From: Hydra vulgaris | Lineage: Eukaryota > Cnidaria > Hydrozoa > Anthoathecata > Hydridae | Reading direction: 5' to 3' | NCBI RefSeq assembly: GCF_038396675.1 | Contig: NC_088931.1 | Coordinates: forward strand, 62,264,501-62,328,500 | DNA length: 64,000 nt | Part shown: positions 31,268 to 42,476 of the stretch, piece by piece | How positions within the stretch are numbered: position 1 is the first letter of the stretch | How the letters are laid out: each line of letters begins with the position of its first letter | The notes under the pieces: model-generated | Database searches by the model: none | The model's input: only the letters and a program-made list of their open reading frames with translations | Told to the model about the DNA's origin: nothing | Program-made: the position numbers and the translations under genes

Positions 31268-32698
31268 TCAATTTTTGTATTCCAACTCATTCAAATAATC
31301 GCTTGCTATTCCGGCCCTACCGTCAACAGCTTTATGAACTTCAGTATAATTTGAGCTAATTTGCAATCCCTGCCATGTTCGTCTCAGCAAAAAATCACTA
31401 GCATTGGTTATATTGTGTGCAACTAGCTTATTATTTTCGTTTATTAATGCTATTTCATTTGAACTATCAAAGTTATTTTCTATATTAACGCCACTTCGAA
31501 GCTGTCCAGTAATTAAAGAATATTCTGGTTCAACAAAACCATCATCATCTTTAATGTCTAAGTATGAAGGTCCTCCCTCAAGTAGTTCACAAAAATCTGT
31601 TAAATACTCGCCATTCCATTCTCGACTATTTAAGCATGCAATTTCGAGTTCAAATGGAGTGATAATTGGTTTGAAATATTCTTTAGAGTCAATAAGGCTG
31701 TTTTCAGGGCAAGCAACAAGCACAAAAATGTCAATTTCCATAAAATTTGCCATCTTCGCCACATTCAGTTTACCCATAATAAACGTGTAATACTTTTTTC
31801 CTGCATGCTTTAAAACTTTTTTAAGACGCTGAACAATTTCTTTATATTTTTCAATACCTAGAGTTCCCATAACGATTCCAACAATTTGAGCATCTTTGGC
31901 CTTTTGAATGAGATAAAATCTTTTCATGAGTGATTTGTTTATGTTAACTTGTTGTAAAGTGAGCGATAATAAACTTGGATTGTACACATAAAATTGGTTT
32001 TTGTTAAATCTCATCATTAAATTACGTAAAGTAAGACACTCTTCACCAATGAATAGAATTTTATAAACCAATAACTCAAACTTTAAGTTAAATTGACGAC
32101 CAAGAAAAGTGAATGAGTTTAGACAGGCTGTGGTTACATTTTCACAATTTTTTTTGTATATAATTAGGTGAGCAACATCAATTGTTTGCTCAAACTTTTT
32201 TAACAAATCTTTTATTGCTTCAACATAATGGTAATATTTAACATCATATAACAAAAGCACTTTGTTTTCAGTAAACAATTTATTTGTACATAAAGAAAAA
32301 TCATCAAGATTCAATTTTGACCTTCCGAACACATAAAAAGTTGGAGTTTTCTCTGTGACACTTAAACATGAATGCCCATAGTGAATTATAGCATCCGCTT
32401 GTATATGAGATGCAGCAACTTCGTCAACGCAACAATTGCCGTAAGAGGTATCAGCAAGAACATAGACTTTGTTGCATGTTAGCTTTTCTATTTTACTTAC
32501 AATAAACTTTGCATATTTAAGCAACTCATCAGGAAACTGTAGTGCTACTCTTTTGAAATTTCCATCCTTGATAAATTGGACTGATTCATATATTTCAAAA
32601 TAAGAAACAGGATCGTCTATATCTACAGTTAAAACTTGGGTTGTTTGCTCCAAAATTTTTGAATCATCTGGACTAAAAGCTACTTTTAATTCAGCCAT
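31268..32698 (-). CDS. DPH2: DPH2, diphthamide biosynthesis subunit 2
   Basis: Intact single-exon frame of 476 residues (human 489). DPH2 pairs with DPH1 in the cytosolic radical-SAM-like enzyme that transfers a 3-amino-3-carboxypropyl group to a histidine of elongation factor 2, the first step to diphthamide. Family motifs: VALQFPDELL (53-60), LADTSYGNCCVDEVAA (81-96), DAIIHYGHSCLS (102-113), GIVMGTLGIEKY, and VACPENSLIDSKEYFKPI (329-346) followed by TPFELEIAC. Cys89/90, Cys330 and Cys355 lie where Fe-S ligands lie in the family; DPH2 has an accessory rather than catalytic cluster role. ATG context AAGATGGC is good. No intron, no lesion. Confidence 0.96.
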   Translation of the reverse strand: MAELKVAFSPDDSKILEQTTQVLTVDIDDPVSYFEIYESVQFIKDGNFKRVALQFPDELLKYAKFIVSKIEKLTCNKVYVLADTSYGNCCVDEVAASHIQADAIIHYGHSCLSVTEKTPTFYVFGRSKLNLDDFSLCTNKLFTENKVLLLYDVKYYHYVEAIKDLLKKFEQTIDVAHLIIYKKNCENVTTACLNSFTFLGRQFNLKFELLVYKILFIGEECLTLRNLMMRFNKNQFYVYNPSLLSLTLQQVNINKSLMKRFYLIQKAKDAQIVGIVMGTLGIEKYKEIVQRLKKVLKHAGKKYYTFIMGKLNVAKMANFMEIDIFVLVACPENSLIDSKEYFKPIITPFELEIACLNSREWNGEYLTDFCELLEGGPSYLDIKDDDGFVEPEYSLITGQLRSGVNIENNFDSSNEIALINENNKLVAHNITNASDFLLRRTWQGLQISSNYTEVHKAVDGRAGIASDYLNELEYKN

Positions 32699-33517
32699 CT
32701 TAAATACTTTTTAACATTATAAAATCTAAATTCAAATATTTAATTTACATTTTATAACATGTGTGTATCTATATCTATTTATTTATCTGTTAATCTTTCT
32801 ATTGTAACATATTATAAGTTCATATATGTCAAAAATTGAGCAAAACTTTGAATAAAAAATAAATTACAAATAAACAATATTATTCTAAACAATCTTCAAA
32901 ATAAAACAATATTTAGTGCTTAATAACTCAATAATATTTGTAAACTTTATTAGGCCAGGCATATTTGAGTAATAATCTGAAATAGATAAGAACAGAAAAA
33001 ATACATTTATTTTATTAGATATTTAAAGTTCCCCATAAAAAATCAACTTATTTTTCTTATGTTTAAATGTCATTAAGTACTTGGATTTTTTATACAATAA
33101 GAGAAAAAAGTGTAAACAAGTGTATGTAAATTAGTACACTAACCTATATATAAAAAAAAATGTAATTATTAGTTAAATTTTTTTTTTCTTAAACGTTCAA
33201 ACAAAGTAAAACAGTAAAACTTATTATATAAAAAAATAATTCAATTGATTTTAAATAAAAAAAATAGTATAATTGACTTTAGTTAATCGAAAGATCAGTT
33301 TTTTCTATTTAGATACCAGTCAATTTTTTACAATAAATTTAATTATTTTTGCCCATTAAAATGTATACCAAGAATCAGTAAATTTAATTAAATGACCAGT
33401 AGATTTATTAAAATGACCAGTAAATAATTTTAATATAACAAGTAAAAATTATTTTTGATCAAAATGATTAAAATAATAATTTTGTAAAATAACAATTTTT
33501 TTATTACTAGAATATCA
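32699..33517. other. noncoding, upstream of DPH2
   Basis: Very AT-rich with A and T runs. It should contain the DPH2 promoter, but no TATA or other element can be singled out. Confidence 0.5.
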
Positions 33518-33938
33518 GAGGGTCATTTCATATCAAATCATCAAATGGTCCCCAGGGTAACACCTCAGATTTGCTTTAAATTTTGATCACCCACAGATTT
33601 TATGCAAAAAATCCTGAAAATTTTTGCTTGATTGGCTAAATTGTTCAAAAGTTATGATCGAATTAATATTGACCAAAATTGGAAAAATTTGAGTATCTGG
33701 AGCTTACAGTAGGTTTTTTTGATTTTTGACAGACCATAATTTTTTATATAAAATAGGTGATTATCTGAAATTTTGTACAGTAATAGTTTTTTACCCAAAT
33801 AATATATTTTTACAGGTGTTTTTGACTGATCTTAAACAGTTTTTGAGTTATTGTACCCCATAGTTGCTAAAAATTGCAGTATAAAAAATTTTGGAAAATT
33901 TAATGTGCTACAGTTCAGCCACTACAGATAGGCAGTGC

Positions 33939-34533
33939 CAGTGACGGATCCAGCATTTTTGTTTGAGATAGCTAACTTCTAGACATGGAGCAAACTACAA
34001 TCATTTATATGTTTATACTTAGTTAAATAATGAAACTTTGCAAAATATTGTGATGATTGGAGGATGGAAACAAAAAAGCTCTTAACCTTCTACCCCCCTC
34101 CGTTACCCCAAATGTGAAGGGCAACATGCTGATAAAATATCTTTTCTACTGTTCTTAACTATATTCATCTATAAATTTTAAATTTCATAGTATTATCTTT
34201 TAGTGTTCAAAAATTATGACCATATAAAGTTTTCAATTTGAAGGGGTAACAAATTTTATATGGTCATAATTTCTCATTTTTGAACCCTGATAGATAATAT
34301 TATGAAACTAAAAATTTATAGATGAATACAAGTCTAGCTGAGAATATACAAAAAATACTTTATCAACTTGTTGCCCCTCACGTATTTGATAAAGTTTAAG
34401 GGTTTTTATGTTTCCAGCCTCCAATCATCGCAAAGCATCATTATTTGACATAAGTATAAACATACAGATGTATGGAGTTTGCTACATGTCTGGAAGTTAG
34501 CTCAAACACCAAAAAAGGCTTGATCTGTCACTA
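33939..34533. mobile_element. palindromic (foldback) MITE with 8-bp duplication
   Basis: GGCAGTGC flanks it at 33931-33938 and 34534-34541. The two halves are diverged inverted copies for nearly 300 bp each, from (C/T)AGTGAC(G/A)GATC at the ends to ATGACCATATAAA and TTTATATGGTCATAA at the centre. No coding. The 8-bp duplication suggests mobilisation by a hAT transposase. Confidence 0.88.
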
Positions 34534-34879
34534 GGCAGTGCAAATTTTTTGTTACTTTTGCGTACTTAGGGTAACCACCTGTAGTAAAAAGCAAAACTAT
34601 GCATTAAAAGTTAGTTTTACACTTGCAACAACCTGTTAAAATACCACTTTTTTCGAAAATTATGACAAATTATATTTGCTTTGAAGGCATAAAAAATAAC
34701 GTAAACAGTTGAAATAAACTTTGAAACTTTTTATTGTAGAAGTTTTATATATAGACAACCACTTAAAAAATTTAAAGACTTACAATCTACCATATGGCAT
34801 GATTGTAGCCCTATGGCCTAGGTGTATATTTTTAACTTTTTCCTGAATAAAACGAACCCAAAGTTGAAAAATGAAAATA

Positions 34880-36010
34880 GCATACTTGCAAAGCCTGAAG
34901 CTAAAAAAATGCAACCTTTGAAAGATCGTTAAACAGAAAGTCATTGAATTTTATGAATCTGATGAGTTTACAAGACAATGTCCAGGAAAAAAGACGCGTT
35001 ATTGTGCTTTATACGCAAAATAAAAATTCATAAGCTAAAACACCTAATATTAGTTTGTTTAAAGGAACTTCATCTGGAGTTTCTAAATACAAAGTTGGAT
35101 TCAGTGTTGCATCACAGTGACAATAGTCACTCAGCTTTTGTATTTTGTTATTATCAAAATGTCGAGTTGATTTGCTTTTCTTATTTGTATTTTTTGCATT
35201 TAATATAATAGCCCTTAAGTAAAGCAGTGTTTTTAATATAGGTAGTCGAAGCTGCATGTTTTATATATATTCCAACTGTCCTGTTAACTAAATTTGAAGA
35301 CTTAGAAAATGTATTTGAAAAAGAATAATTTTGATTTTGACAATCCGATCACACACATACAATGGGTATCAACTGACTAAACTGAACTTGTCACAGTCCA
35401 AGCAAGTATTATTAAGTTTATTGAAACTCTTAGAAGCACAATCTTCCTACTTATCAGAGGCAAAAATCACATTAAATCAATGCACCTGTCTTAATTTTAT
35501 GGATTTTGCAGAGAACTGCGGTAGTGGTGTAGTGGTAAAGCGCTCGCTTCATAGGCAAGTTCGATCCCCACCACGCCCCTGGTAGTACCGCGCTCAACTT
35601 GTTTCTCTGCGCAGCGACCTTGTTCATCAAGGTTCGTGTTTCGGAGTTATAGAGTTGAGAGAGGGTTATAACCACTATTAAGTAGCCTTCTCATCTGCAG
35701 TGGCCTTCTCAGCCTTGAGGAGGTGAATAACAAAACAAAAAAAACAACTATATTTTACAAAGATTACAAATATCTATTAAACTTAATGTACCACCTTGAA
35801 GATCACAATATAAATGCTGAACATCACTTCATTACTATGTTCCATGGCAAAAGTTGAATAGTAGAATAGGAGGAACTATAAAAAGAGAAGCAGCAAAAGC
35901 AAGTCTACAAGCAACAATTACAAATCAGGTTCTCACACAAACTGTTTATATGGGTGTTAGGTGTTAGCATATTTTATCAAGTGATGATGTTATAACCATA
36001 GACCTTATTT
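34880..36010 (+). pseudogene. transposon gene fragment, unnamed family
   Basis: Pieces in order: VIEFYESDEFTRQCPGKK (about 34943-34996), LVCLKELHLEF (35059-35091), SAFVFCYYQNVELI (35130-35171), LLKLLEAQSSYL, NFMDFAENC (about 35493-35519), then, past the SINE, INAEHHF (35812-35832), FHGKS, NRIGGTIKREAAKASLQ (35855-35905) and SSDDVIT. I know this motif order (CPGKK, H-VCxxHQN, DFAEN, GIGG--KR) from repeated uncharacterised proteins of cnidarians and arthropods. The location inside TIRs suggests a transposase. Many stops. Confidence 0.6.
35515..35748 (+). mobile_element. tRNA-derived SINE (SINE-2)
   Basis: The head has an A-box-like TGGTGTAGTGG, a CGC-TTCATAG-GC anticodon arm (CAT, Met-like) and a B-box GTTCGATCCCC (35559-35569). 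The tail is AACAAAACAAAAAAAACAAC. The body differs from SINE-1. It cuts the transposon gene just after DFAENC. Confidence 0.75.
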
Positions 36011-36905
36011 TACCCTCCATAAACGACATGTGAAGATATGAGCACAGTCCCAAGCAAGGGGGTTGAGGGAAATTATTTTTACAGAGAATCTCTAACAATC
36101 CTGTTTATGATACCTATTTGCTGAATAATGTTAACTTGGTAAAAAAAGACCCTTACAATTTTAAACCCAGTAACAAATATTGCCTATCTTTAAAATGATG
36201 ACATAGGATTTGTGCTTTAGATTTGTAATGAAAACCAAGATGTTAATGAGAAGTTCATGCATATAAAAATATAAATTTAAAAAAGACTAATGATGCACAA
36301 TCATGTCAGTTTTTGTCTATTTGACAAAGTAACATATCAAATTAGTGCTCCATCCATTAAGGGTGAAGTGCTTGTGACTAAAGTCTTGCTACTAATAATT
36401 ATGAAGGTATTGTGAGTTATTTAAATAAGAAATAATGAAATTAGTGTACTTATGTTTTATGTGTATATACACTTCTTCTTTAAGCATTGTTTTATATTTT
36501 AACTTTTTGGCAATGTATAACTTGCACTAATTTTTAAGTCTCCTTTTTAACAAAAAAAGCATCGCACTTAAAAAGCTAAAATTATGTCATAACTAAAATT
36601 TGTTTAAAATCATTTGAAAACATCTGCAAAAAAAAACTATTTGCGTGAAAAACTATTAATGTACAAAATTTCAGGTAATCAACCACTTTATGTAAAAAGT
36701 TATGGTCTTTCAAAAATCAAAAAATCTACTGTAAGCTCCAGATACTCAAATTTTTCCAATTTTGGTCTATATTGATTCGATCATAACTTTTAAATGGTTT
36801 AGCCAATCAAGCTGAATTTTTCAGGAAAATCTGTGGGTGGTTAAAATTTGAAGCAAACTTGAGGTGGTACTCAGGGGCACTTTCAAAAACTAGGTTATTT
36901 CATAT

Positions 36906-37015
36906 GGAATAAAAGTATAAAAACCTTAAATAGGTAAAATGCAGGGTAATACAGGGAGTGTACATACATTGACTAACCATGTATGTATATTTTTAATTCT
37001 AATTTAATCCCAACA
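36906..37015. other. short spacer
   Basis: No feature seen. Confidence 0.4.
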
Positions 37016-37480
37016 AGGCTGTAAAGTAAAAGAGCAAGGAAACAGTTGACAGAAGACTTGGAAACAGTTGACAGAGACTTGGAAAGTTGTAAGTTGTATG
37101 AGTTAGGAAAATATGAAGATAGGAGAGAGTTCCAAAGGATTGACGACAAAAAGAGGAGGGCTCAGTGAGATTGTTTCCATTCATCAATAAGAGAATGTCA
37201 ATAGTATTGTGATAGCTGTTTGTAGTAAACCACTGAGTAATCAAAAGGAGTGTTGGCCTTAGTTAATGACTTTAACAAAGATGTTAGGAAAAAATGATTT
37301 GATAATCTCGAAAACTTTCCCAGATACACCATATGAAACAAGCTTATGGAGAAACTTATGCCAAACTTTTCGAAAGCTTTATGTCAAAAAGGTATGTCAA
37401 GCCCTAGCTTCGCTGCCTCCATTTAATGCACAATAAAATCTTTCAGTCACAGCAGTTAGCAAGCTGTAGAGCAAGAAGAT
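37016..37480 (-). pseudogene. LINE reverse-transcriptase fragment
   Basis: On the minus strand it reads KAFEK (about 37375) and, after one frameshift, HKFLHKLVSYGVSGKVFEII and KSF. This is the RT block after the first catalytic Asp (normally AFDKVWH--LLHKL--YG). Further down it continues in broken frames to about 37016. It is the remnant of a different LINE from LINE-B. Confidence 0.62.
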
Positions 37481-37489
37481 CGAAAATCC

Positions 37490-38530
37490 TATTGATTGTC
37501 TGGTGGCAAATTGTTTGACTCAAAATGGAATCTTAGAAAATTGTTGATTAAAGACTCAAAGACCTTGCTAATAACAGATAAAAATGATCAAACAATAGTT
37601 GGAGGGGTCAGAATATACTCTACATTTTTAAATTTTGAACCACATATGCCATTTTTTCATTTGATGAAAACTTCACATATATTTACTGAAAGTTTTGATT
37701 TAAAATAGCAATCTATCAATTTAAAGAAAAATCTTTTCTATATATTTAAACGTTTTCCAATCTTCTATATCAACTTTTTTTTTATATAAATAAATAAATA
37801 ATAATGTTGACATTTTATAATTAAAAAATTAGTTTACTAGCAATTTAAATAATTTACTGACCATTTACTGATTAACTAGTAATTTATTTTAGTACTCTAT
37901 AATTACTGTTCATTTATATAAAAATATTGAAAATTTAAATCACACCTTTAGATAACCAGCATTTAATAGAGACTAACTCAAGTTTCAACTCAAATCAAAA
38001 AAGCATTTTCATACAAAGTCTCTTTCACATACTTTCACAATCTAATAAATAATGAAACATGTAATTTTTTAAGCATGCACACAAAAAATTTAAAAAAGAG
38101 TAACAAAAAAAAAGTGCAATTTTTAACATAAGAAACAATTTTATTACGCTTAGCTAAAGATATAACCCAATTTACTTCAAAAATTCAAAAATAACATGAT
38201 AGTTTGCAAATTTTATTTAAATCTTGATGAAAGTTTAAAAATAGTTTCAAAATTTCTTACATAGCAGTGCAATAAAAATTTATATAGCAGTGTGTTACTA
38301 TCACAACTTTTTTCTCAATAAAATTAGATAGAAACCTATTTAGAAAGTTTTCAGAGCTATGATGATCATAATTAGAATATATCATTATTAGTCGTAATAT
38401 ATATAATAACAGTCACACTCATAATATCATTAACATTTTTTTAAATTTTAAATAATTGTTAATGATATTTGACTATAACTATTGTGGGGTATTTACTAAC
38501 GGTATTATAACTGTGAGTGTGGCTAGAAAT
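37490..38530. other. no gene recognised
   Basis: AT-rich. Inverted motifs CAGTCACACTCATAAT (about 38410) and ATTATAACTGTGAGTGTG (38505-38522) could bound a small foldback element. Confidence 0.4.
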
Positions 38531-38533
38531 GTA

Positions 38534-38628
38534 TAAATGTAGTAAAAATTTGAAATAAGAATAAAAACTAAATAATGTTATTGTTTAGTTTTATTTTTAT
38601 TTTAATTTTTTACATTTATATATTTCTA
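38534..38628. repeat. imperfect inverted repeat (hairpin)
   Basis: TATAAATGTAGTAAAAATTT through AAAAACTAAATAAT pairs with TTTAGTTTTATTTTTATTTT through ACATTTATA. The arms are about 43 bp with some mismatches. Confidence 0.7.
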
Positions 38629-38929
38629 TTTTTTACTACTTAGTCTTAGTAGTAAAAATTAAAAATATATACACATGTTCATAAACATAGTAAAATAAAA
38701 ATATGTACAAACTAAGAAATAGTATTTCTAAATTTGTAGTCTCACACGTGTACCGCGAATCATAGTTAACCATTATTTTATTAACCATTTTTTTAAAGGT
38801 AAATTAATTTTAAATAAAACGGAGTCAAAGGTCCGGTACTCTAGCGTGCTTACTAGGGTTATGACTTTTTGACTTTTTTTTTTTTAAAAAAATAAAAATT
38901 TCCTGTCTCATAAATCGATAAACTTTTGT

Positions 38930-39188
38930 TAGAAAAGATTGAAAAACATGATCAATTCCTCTAAGTTGTAAAAAAAAAAGGTCATCCCGCAAGTAAATTA
39001 TCTCCGAAGAAGTCAATAAATTGTGGAAGAATAAACTGAATTTTCCTCAAGTATCTGATCAAGTTATACGAGCAAAGCTTGATAAAATACTGAAATGTTA
39101 TGATGAAAGTGTCAAGCAGGGAAGCTACGAGCCCCTTGATGAAATTTTTGATATTACTAAAGTGGATGGAACATGGTTATCTTCCAAG
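38930..39188 (+). pseudogene. family B gene copy 2, N-terminal piece
   Basis: Reads LLEKIEKHDQFL, KKSINKLWKNKLNFPQVSDQ, VIRAKLDKILKCYDESVK and EIFDITKVDGTWLSSKE. It aligns by eye with the family B segment at 12060-12240 (NLNFQTINN, FDGLLDIMKENG, LHSED). It is cut at 39188 by the poly(T) start of LINE-B. The matching C-terminal piece lies at 57088-57430. Confidence 0.55.
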
Positions 39189-39506
39189 GAAATTTTTTTT
39201 TTTTTTTTATTTATTCAAAATAAGTTTTACAATATAAGAATGAATAAAATACGTATAGTCAGAATTACAATTTTGTTAACGTTACAACAAGAACGCGGAT
39301 ACTCGCAGAAGATCATAAGATCTTGTCATCGAGAACCGCCTAAACAGATTTTAAATAATAAATAATCCTTTAATAATTCATAGACAAATATTCACACATA
39401 AATACAAATATAATTATTTATACATATTTAAACATACAAACATGTAAATAAATATACTTACACATCAATATATATATATATACACATACAAATAATACGC
39501 ACAAAT

Positions 39507-39514
<8 letters not shown>

Positions 39515-39600
<86 letters not shown>
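39515..39600. repeat. (TA)n microsatellite
   Basis: About 43 TA units in the 3' region of LINE-B. Confidence 0.97.
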
Positions 39601-39603
<3 letters not shown>

Positions 39604-39678
39604 TTAAGATAAAAGATTTCGTATATATAAATTACGATAAAATATTTCCTAAGAGTATTAATAAAAAACAAAACAAAC

Positions 39679-41265
39679 TTAAAAATATATCAGAATGTTT
39701 TCAACTGAGAAAAGAATTTCTTTCAATTTTCTTTTAAATAAGAAAAAATTCCATTCATGAGAAAAATCAAAAAGTTTTAACACCATTTTGTTCCATAAAA
39801 ATGCTTCTCTAAATGAAATACAAAATTTACCAAAATTAGTTTTGAAAACTGGTTGAAGAATAAAATTTTCATTATGCAAATTGTATTTATTTTTAACTTT
39901 TAAAGAATATAAATTGTGAAAAGAAATTGCAGATGTGCGAGACTTACATTTAAACATATAACACAATACATTAAAAATATTAAGTTGATATATATTAAGA
40001 ATATTCATTTCGTTTAAAAGAGGCTTAGCATGATAAAATCGATGTTTAAAATTAATAAGTCGTGCAACATGTTTCTGTTGGCGATAAAGTGGTTCTAATT
40101 TAGTTTTACTTACACTACCCCAAGCCGCATTAGCATAGTTTAGATGGCAATGAATAAAAGAGTGGTAAAGCTGAATTAAAGTATGTTTATTTAGCATGCT
40201 TCTTATTTTAAATAGTATTCCTATACTTTTGGAAATTTTAGAGGATAAGTTTTCAATGTGTTTTTTCCATGTCAGATTTTCATCAATAAAAACCCTTAAA
40301 AAATTTGTAGCCGTTACTCTTTTAATTTGAATGTCATCTATAAAAAGAGCAGGCAATTCACTTGGTAGAAGATGTTTTTTGTAGTATGGATGAAAAAGAG
40401 ACCATTTTGTTTTTTCAATGTTAAGAGAAAGCTTATTTAATTTAAACCATTCTGAAATTTTAATTAATTTTAGGTTCATACTTTGAAATAGGGTAATTAT
40501 GTTACTATGAGATAGAAAAAAATTCGTGTCGTCAGCAAACATAATTGTCATTAAATTAGATGCTTCATAAAGATCGTTTATGTAAATGAGAAATAGGAGA
40601 GGTCATAGGACGGACCCTTGAGGAACTCCGCATGTTACATCTAACAAGTTTGATTTCGATGATACGTCATAGTGAACAAATTGCTTTCTATTACTTAAAT
40701 AACTTTTTAAAAGCTTCAAAACATTGCCAGAGATTCCATAATATTTAAGTTTTTTAAAAAGAATTTTATGATCTATCGTATCAAAGGCTTTAGACAAGTC
40801 AATAAAAATGCCTAAAGTAAATTTGGAACTTTCAAATGATTCAGTAATATATTGTGTTATTTGGAGTATAGAGCGTTCAGTGGAGTTATTTTTTTTTAAA
40901 CCCATATTGATTTTTGTATAGGATATTATTTTGAGAAAGATGATTAAAAATTTTATTATTAAGAATTCTCTCTATAATCTTTGAGAAAACAGAGAGAACA
41001 GATATTGGACGGTAATTACTAACATTAAGTAAGTCTCCACCTTTAAATATTGGTGAAACTCTAGCTATTTTTAATTCATCAGGAAAAATTCCTTGTTGAA
41101 TTGAACATTTAAATATTTTAAAAAGGATATTTTTTATGATATCATATGAATCAATGACAATGTTTCCAGTGATATCATCAGGAACGACTACTCTATTTAA
41201 CTTTAGCATTTTAAAAGCTCTATCAAATTCATCAAAAGACAATTCAAAAGAATTTAGATAAGATA
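39679..41265 (-). pseudogene. LINE-B reverse transcriptase half
   Basis: Motifs in order: FDRAFKMLKLNRVVVPDDIT, ARVSPIFKGGD, NYRPISVLSVFSKIIE, QYGFKKNNST, FIDLSKAFDTIDHKIL, CGVPQGSVL, TGA stop (40603-40605), LLFLIYIND, IMFADDTNFF (intact catalytic FADD), SLNIEKTKW and YANAAWGSV. A second frameshift lies near 40900. The C-terminus ends VENILIYF at 39679. It belongs to the jockey/CR1 superfamily of non-LTR retrotransposons. With two lesions this is a recently dead copy. Confidence 0.9.
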
Positions 41266-41269
41266 TTAA

Positions 41270-41911
41270 GAGTCATTTTTTGTAAGAATCAGGCAGTCAA
41301 TGGAAGTGACCTCCTCCAAATTGCTTGAATTTTTTATATATTGATCAGAATATAGAAAAAACCTGTTGGGGAAAAAAAAAATTTCAAAAATGTTTCGTTC
41401 ACTCGGAATCTGGGCTTAAATTTTTGAGATTTTTTTTAAAATTTTTAGAAATTTAGTTTTTGCCACCTTTGAACCCATTTTTTTGGCAAGGCAAAAAGTT
41501 GCACATAGCTTTTGTAGTTAATATCAGACGTAACCCAAAAGCTCTCTCCAAAAAATATAAAAAAGTTGCGTGACACTGTGCGGTTGGCTAATTATCATAG
41601 TTCAAAAGTACAAAATCAATCACTTTTGTCAACTTTTAATCGGAGTTAATTCTAGCGGCGAAGTGTTGCACACAATTTTTCTTTTAGGATTTGAAATTAT
41701 CAAAAGTATTGAGTCTAAAAATGCAAAGAAAGTTATGTGATACCTAAGGCCTATTAATATATTAAGGCTTGAAATTGGAAAAAAATGTTTTAGTATACTT
41801 ACAAAATGAACCATTACGGCAGAGGCGCTTAGTTTTGTAAAAATGTAAACATATCCAACTGTCAATACAAAAAGGTCCTAACATAATAATAAAAAAAATT
41901 CGTGTGATCTT
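41270..41911 (+). repeat. left TIR of the TTAA element
   Basis: Inverted copy of 54925-55573. One 9-bp indel near the tip. Confidence 0.92.
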
Positions 41912-42476
41912 TAGATATTAAGTTAAAAATAAAGGTACAAATTGTTAAAAATGATTAAGTACGAAGAGATATTTTTTTGGACACACAGATGAGGTTTTCG
42001 CTCACAATAAAATTTCTATCATCCAAAATTAGCATTTAGCATTACACAAAACATTGCACGTAATGTTAAGAAAAAATTTAAGCGTTTCTGACTATGATAT
42101 AGAAATCATAACAATTGAAATAAATAATAATAAAAAACAATACATGATCAGAAGTGAATTATTTAAATTTACGTCATAACCAAATAACTTGTGGTGATCG
42201 AATGGAAGAAGAATCGCTGATATCACGATTGTGGAGAAACAAGTTAGTGGGCGGTTGTTTACTTTACCATAAAAATGTCTTAACTTTATTTTAACGATCT
42301 TTAAAATTTGCATAAATGGAGTAGATATTTTATCATTGCTATTGAGAAATAGGTACTGCATAAATAGAACTTGTTTTTAGTTGAGTATGAAACAAAACAA
42401 ATATTTTTATGAAAACTGTTGTTGCTTTTGAAAAGGAAATTGTGGATCATTCAAAAAACATAAAATTATAAACAAA

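Larger units (their letters stand above)
33518..36905 (+). mobile_element. DNA transposon with about 345-bp inverted repeats
   Basis: Bases 33520-33868 and 36570-36905 are inverted relatives at roughly 80 percent identity by eye, sharing TTGGAAAAATTTGAGTATCT and GGAGCTTACAGTAG. The outer ends are GGTCATTTCATATCAAAT and (inverted) TTTATTCCATATGAAAT. A broken plus-strand gene lies inside. Two later insertions are visible, a palindromic MITE (33939-34533) and a SINE (about 35515-35748). Terminal duplications were not resolved. Confidence 0.72.

Noticed and set aside
35521-35580. Functional tRNA gene
   Set aside because: The arms do not close into a full cloverleaf and the head continues into a SINE body with an A-rich tail. 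The same holds for 23890-23950.
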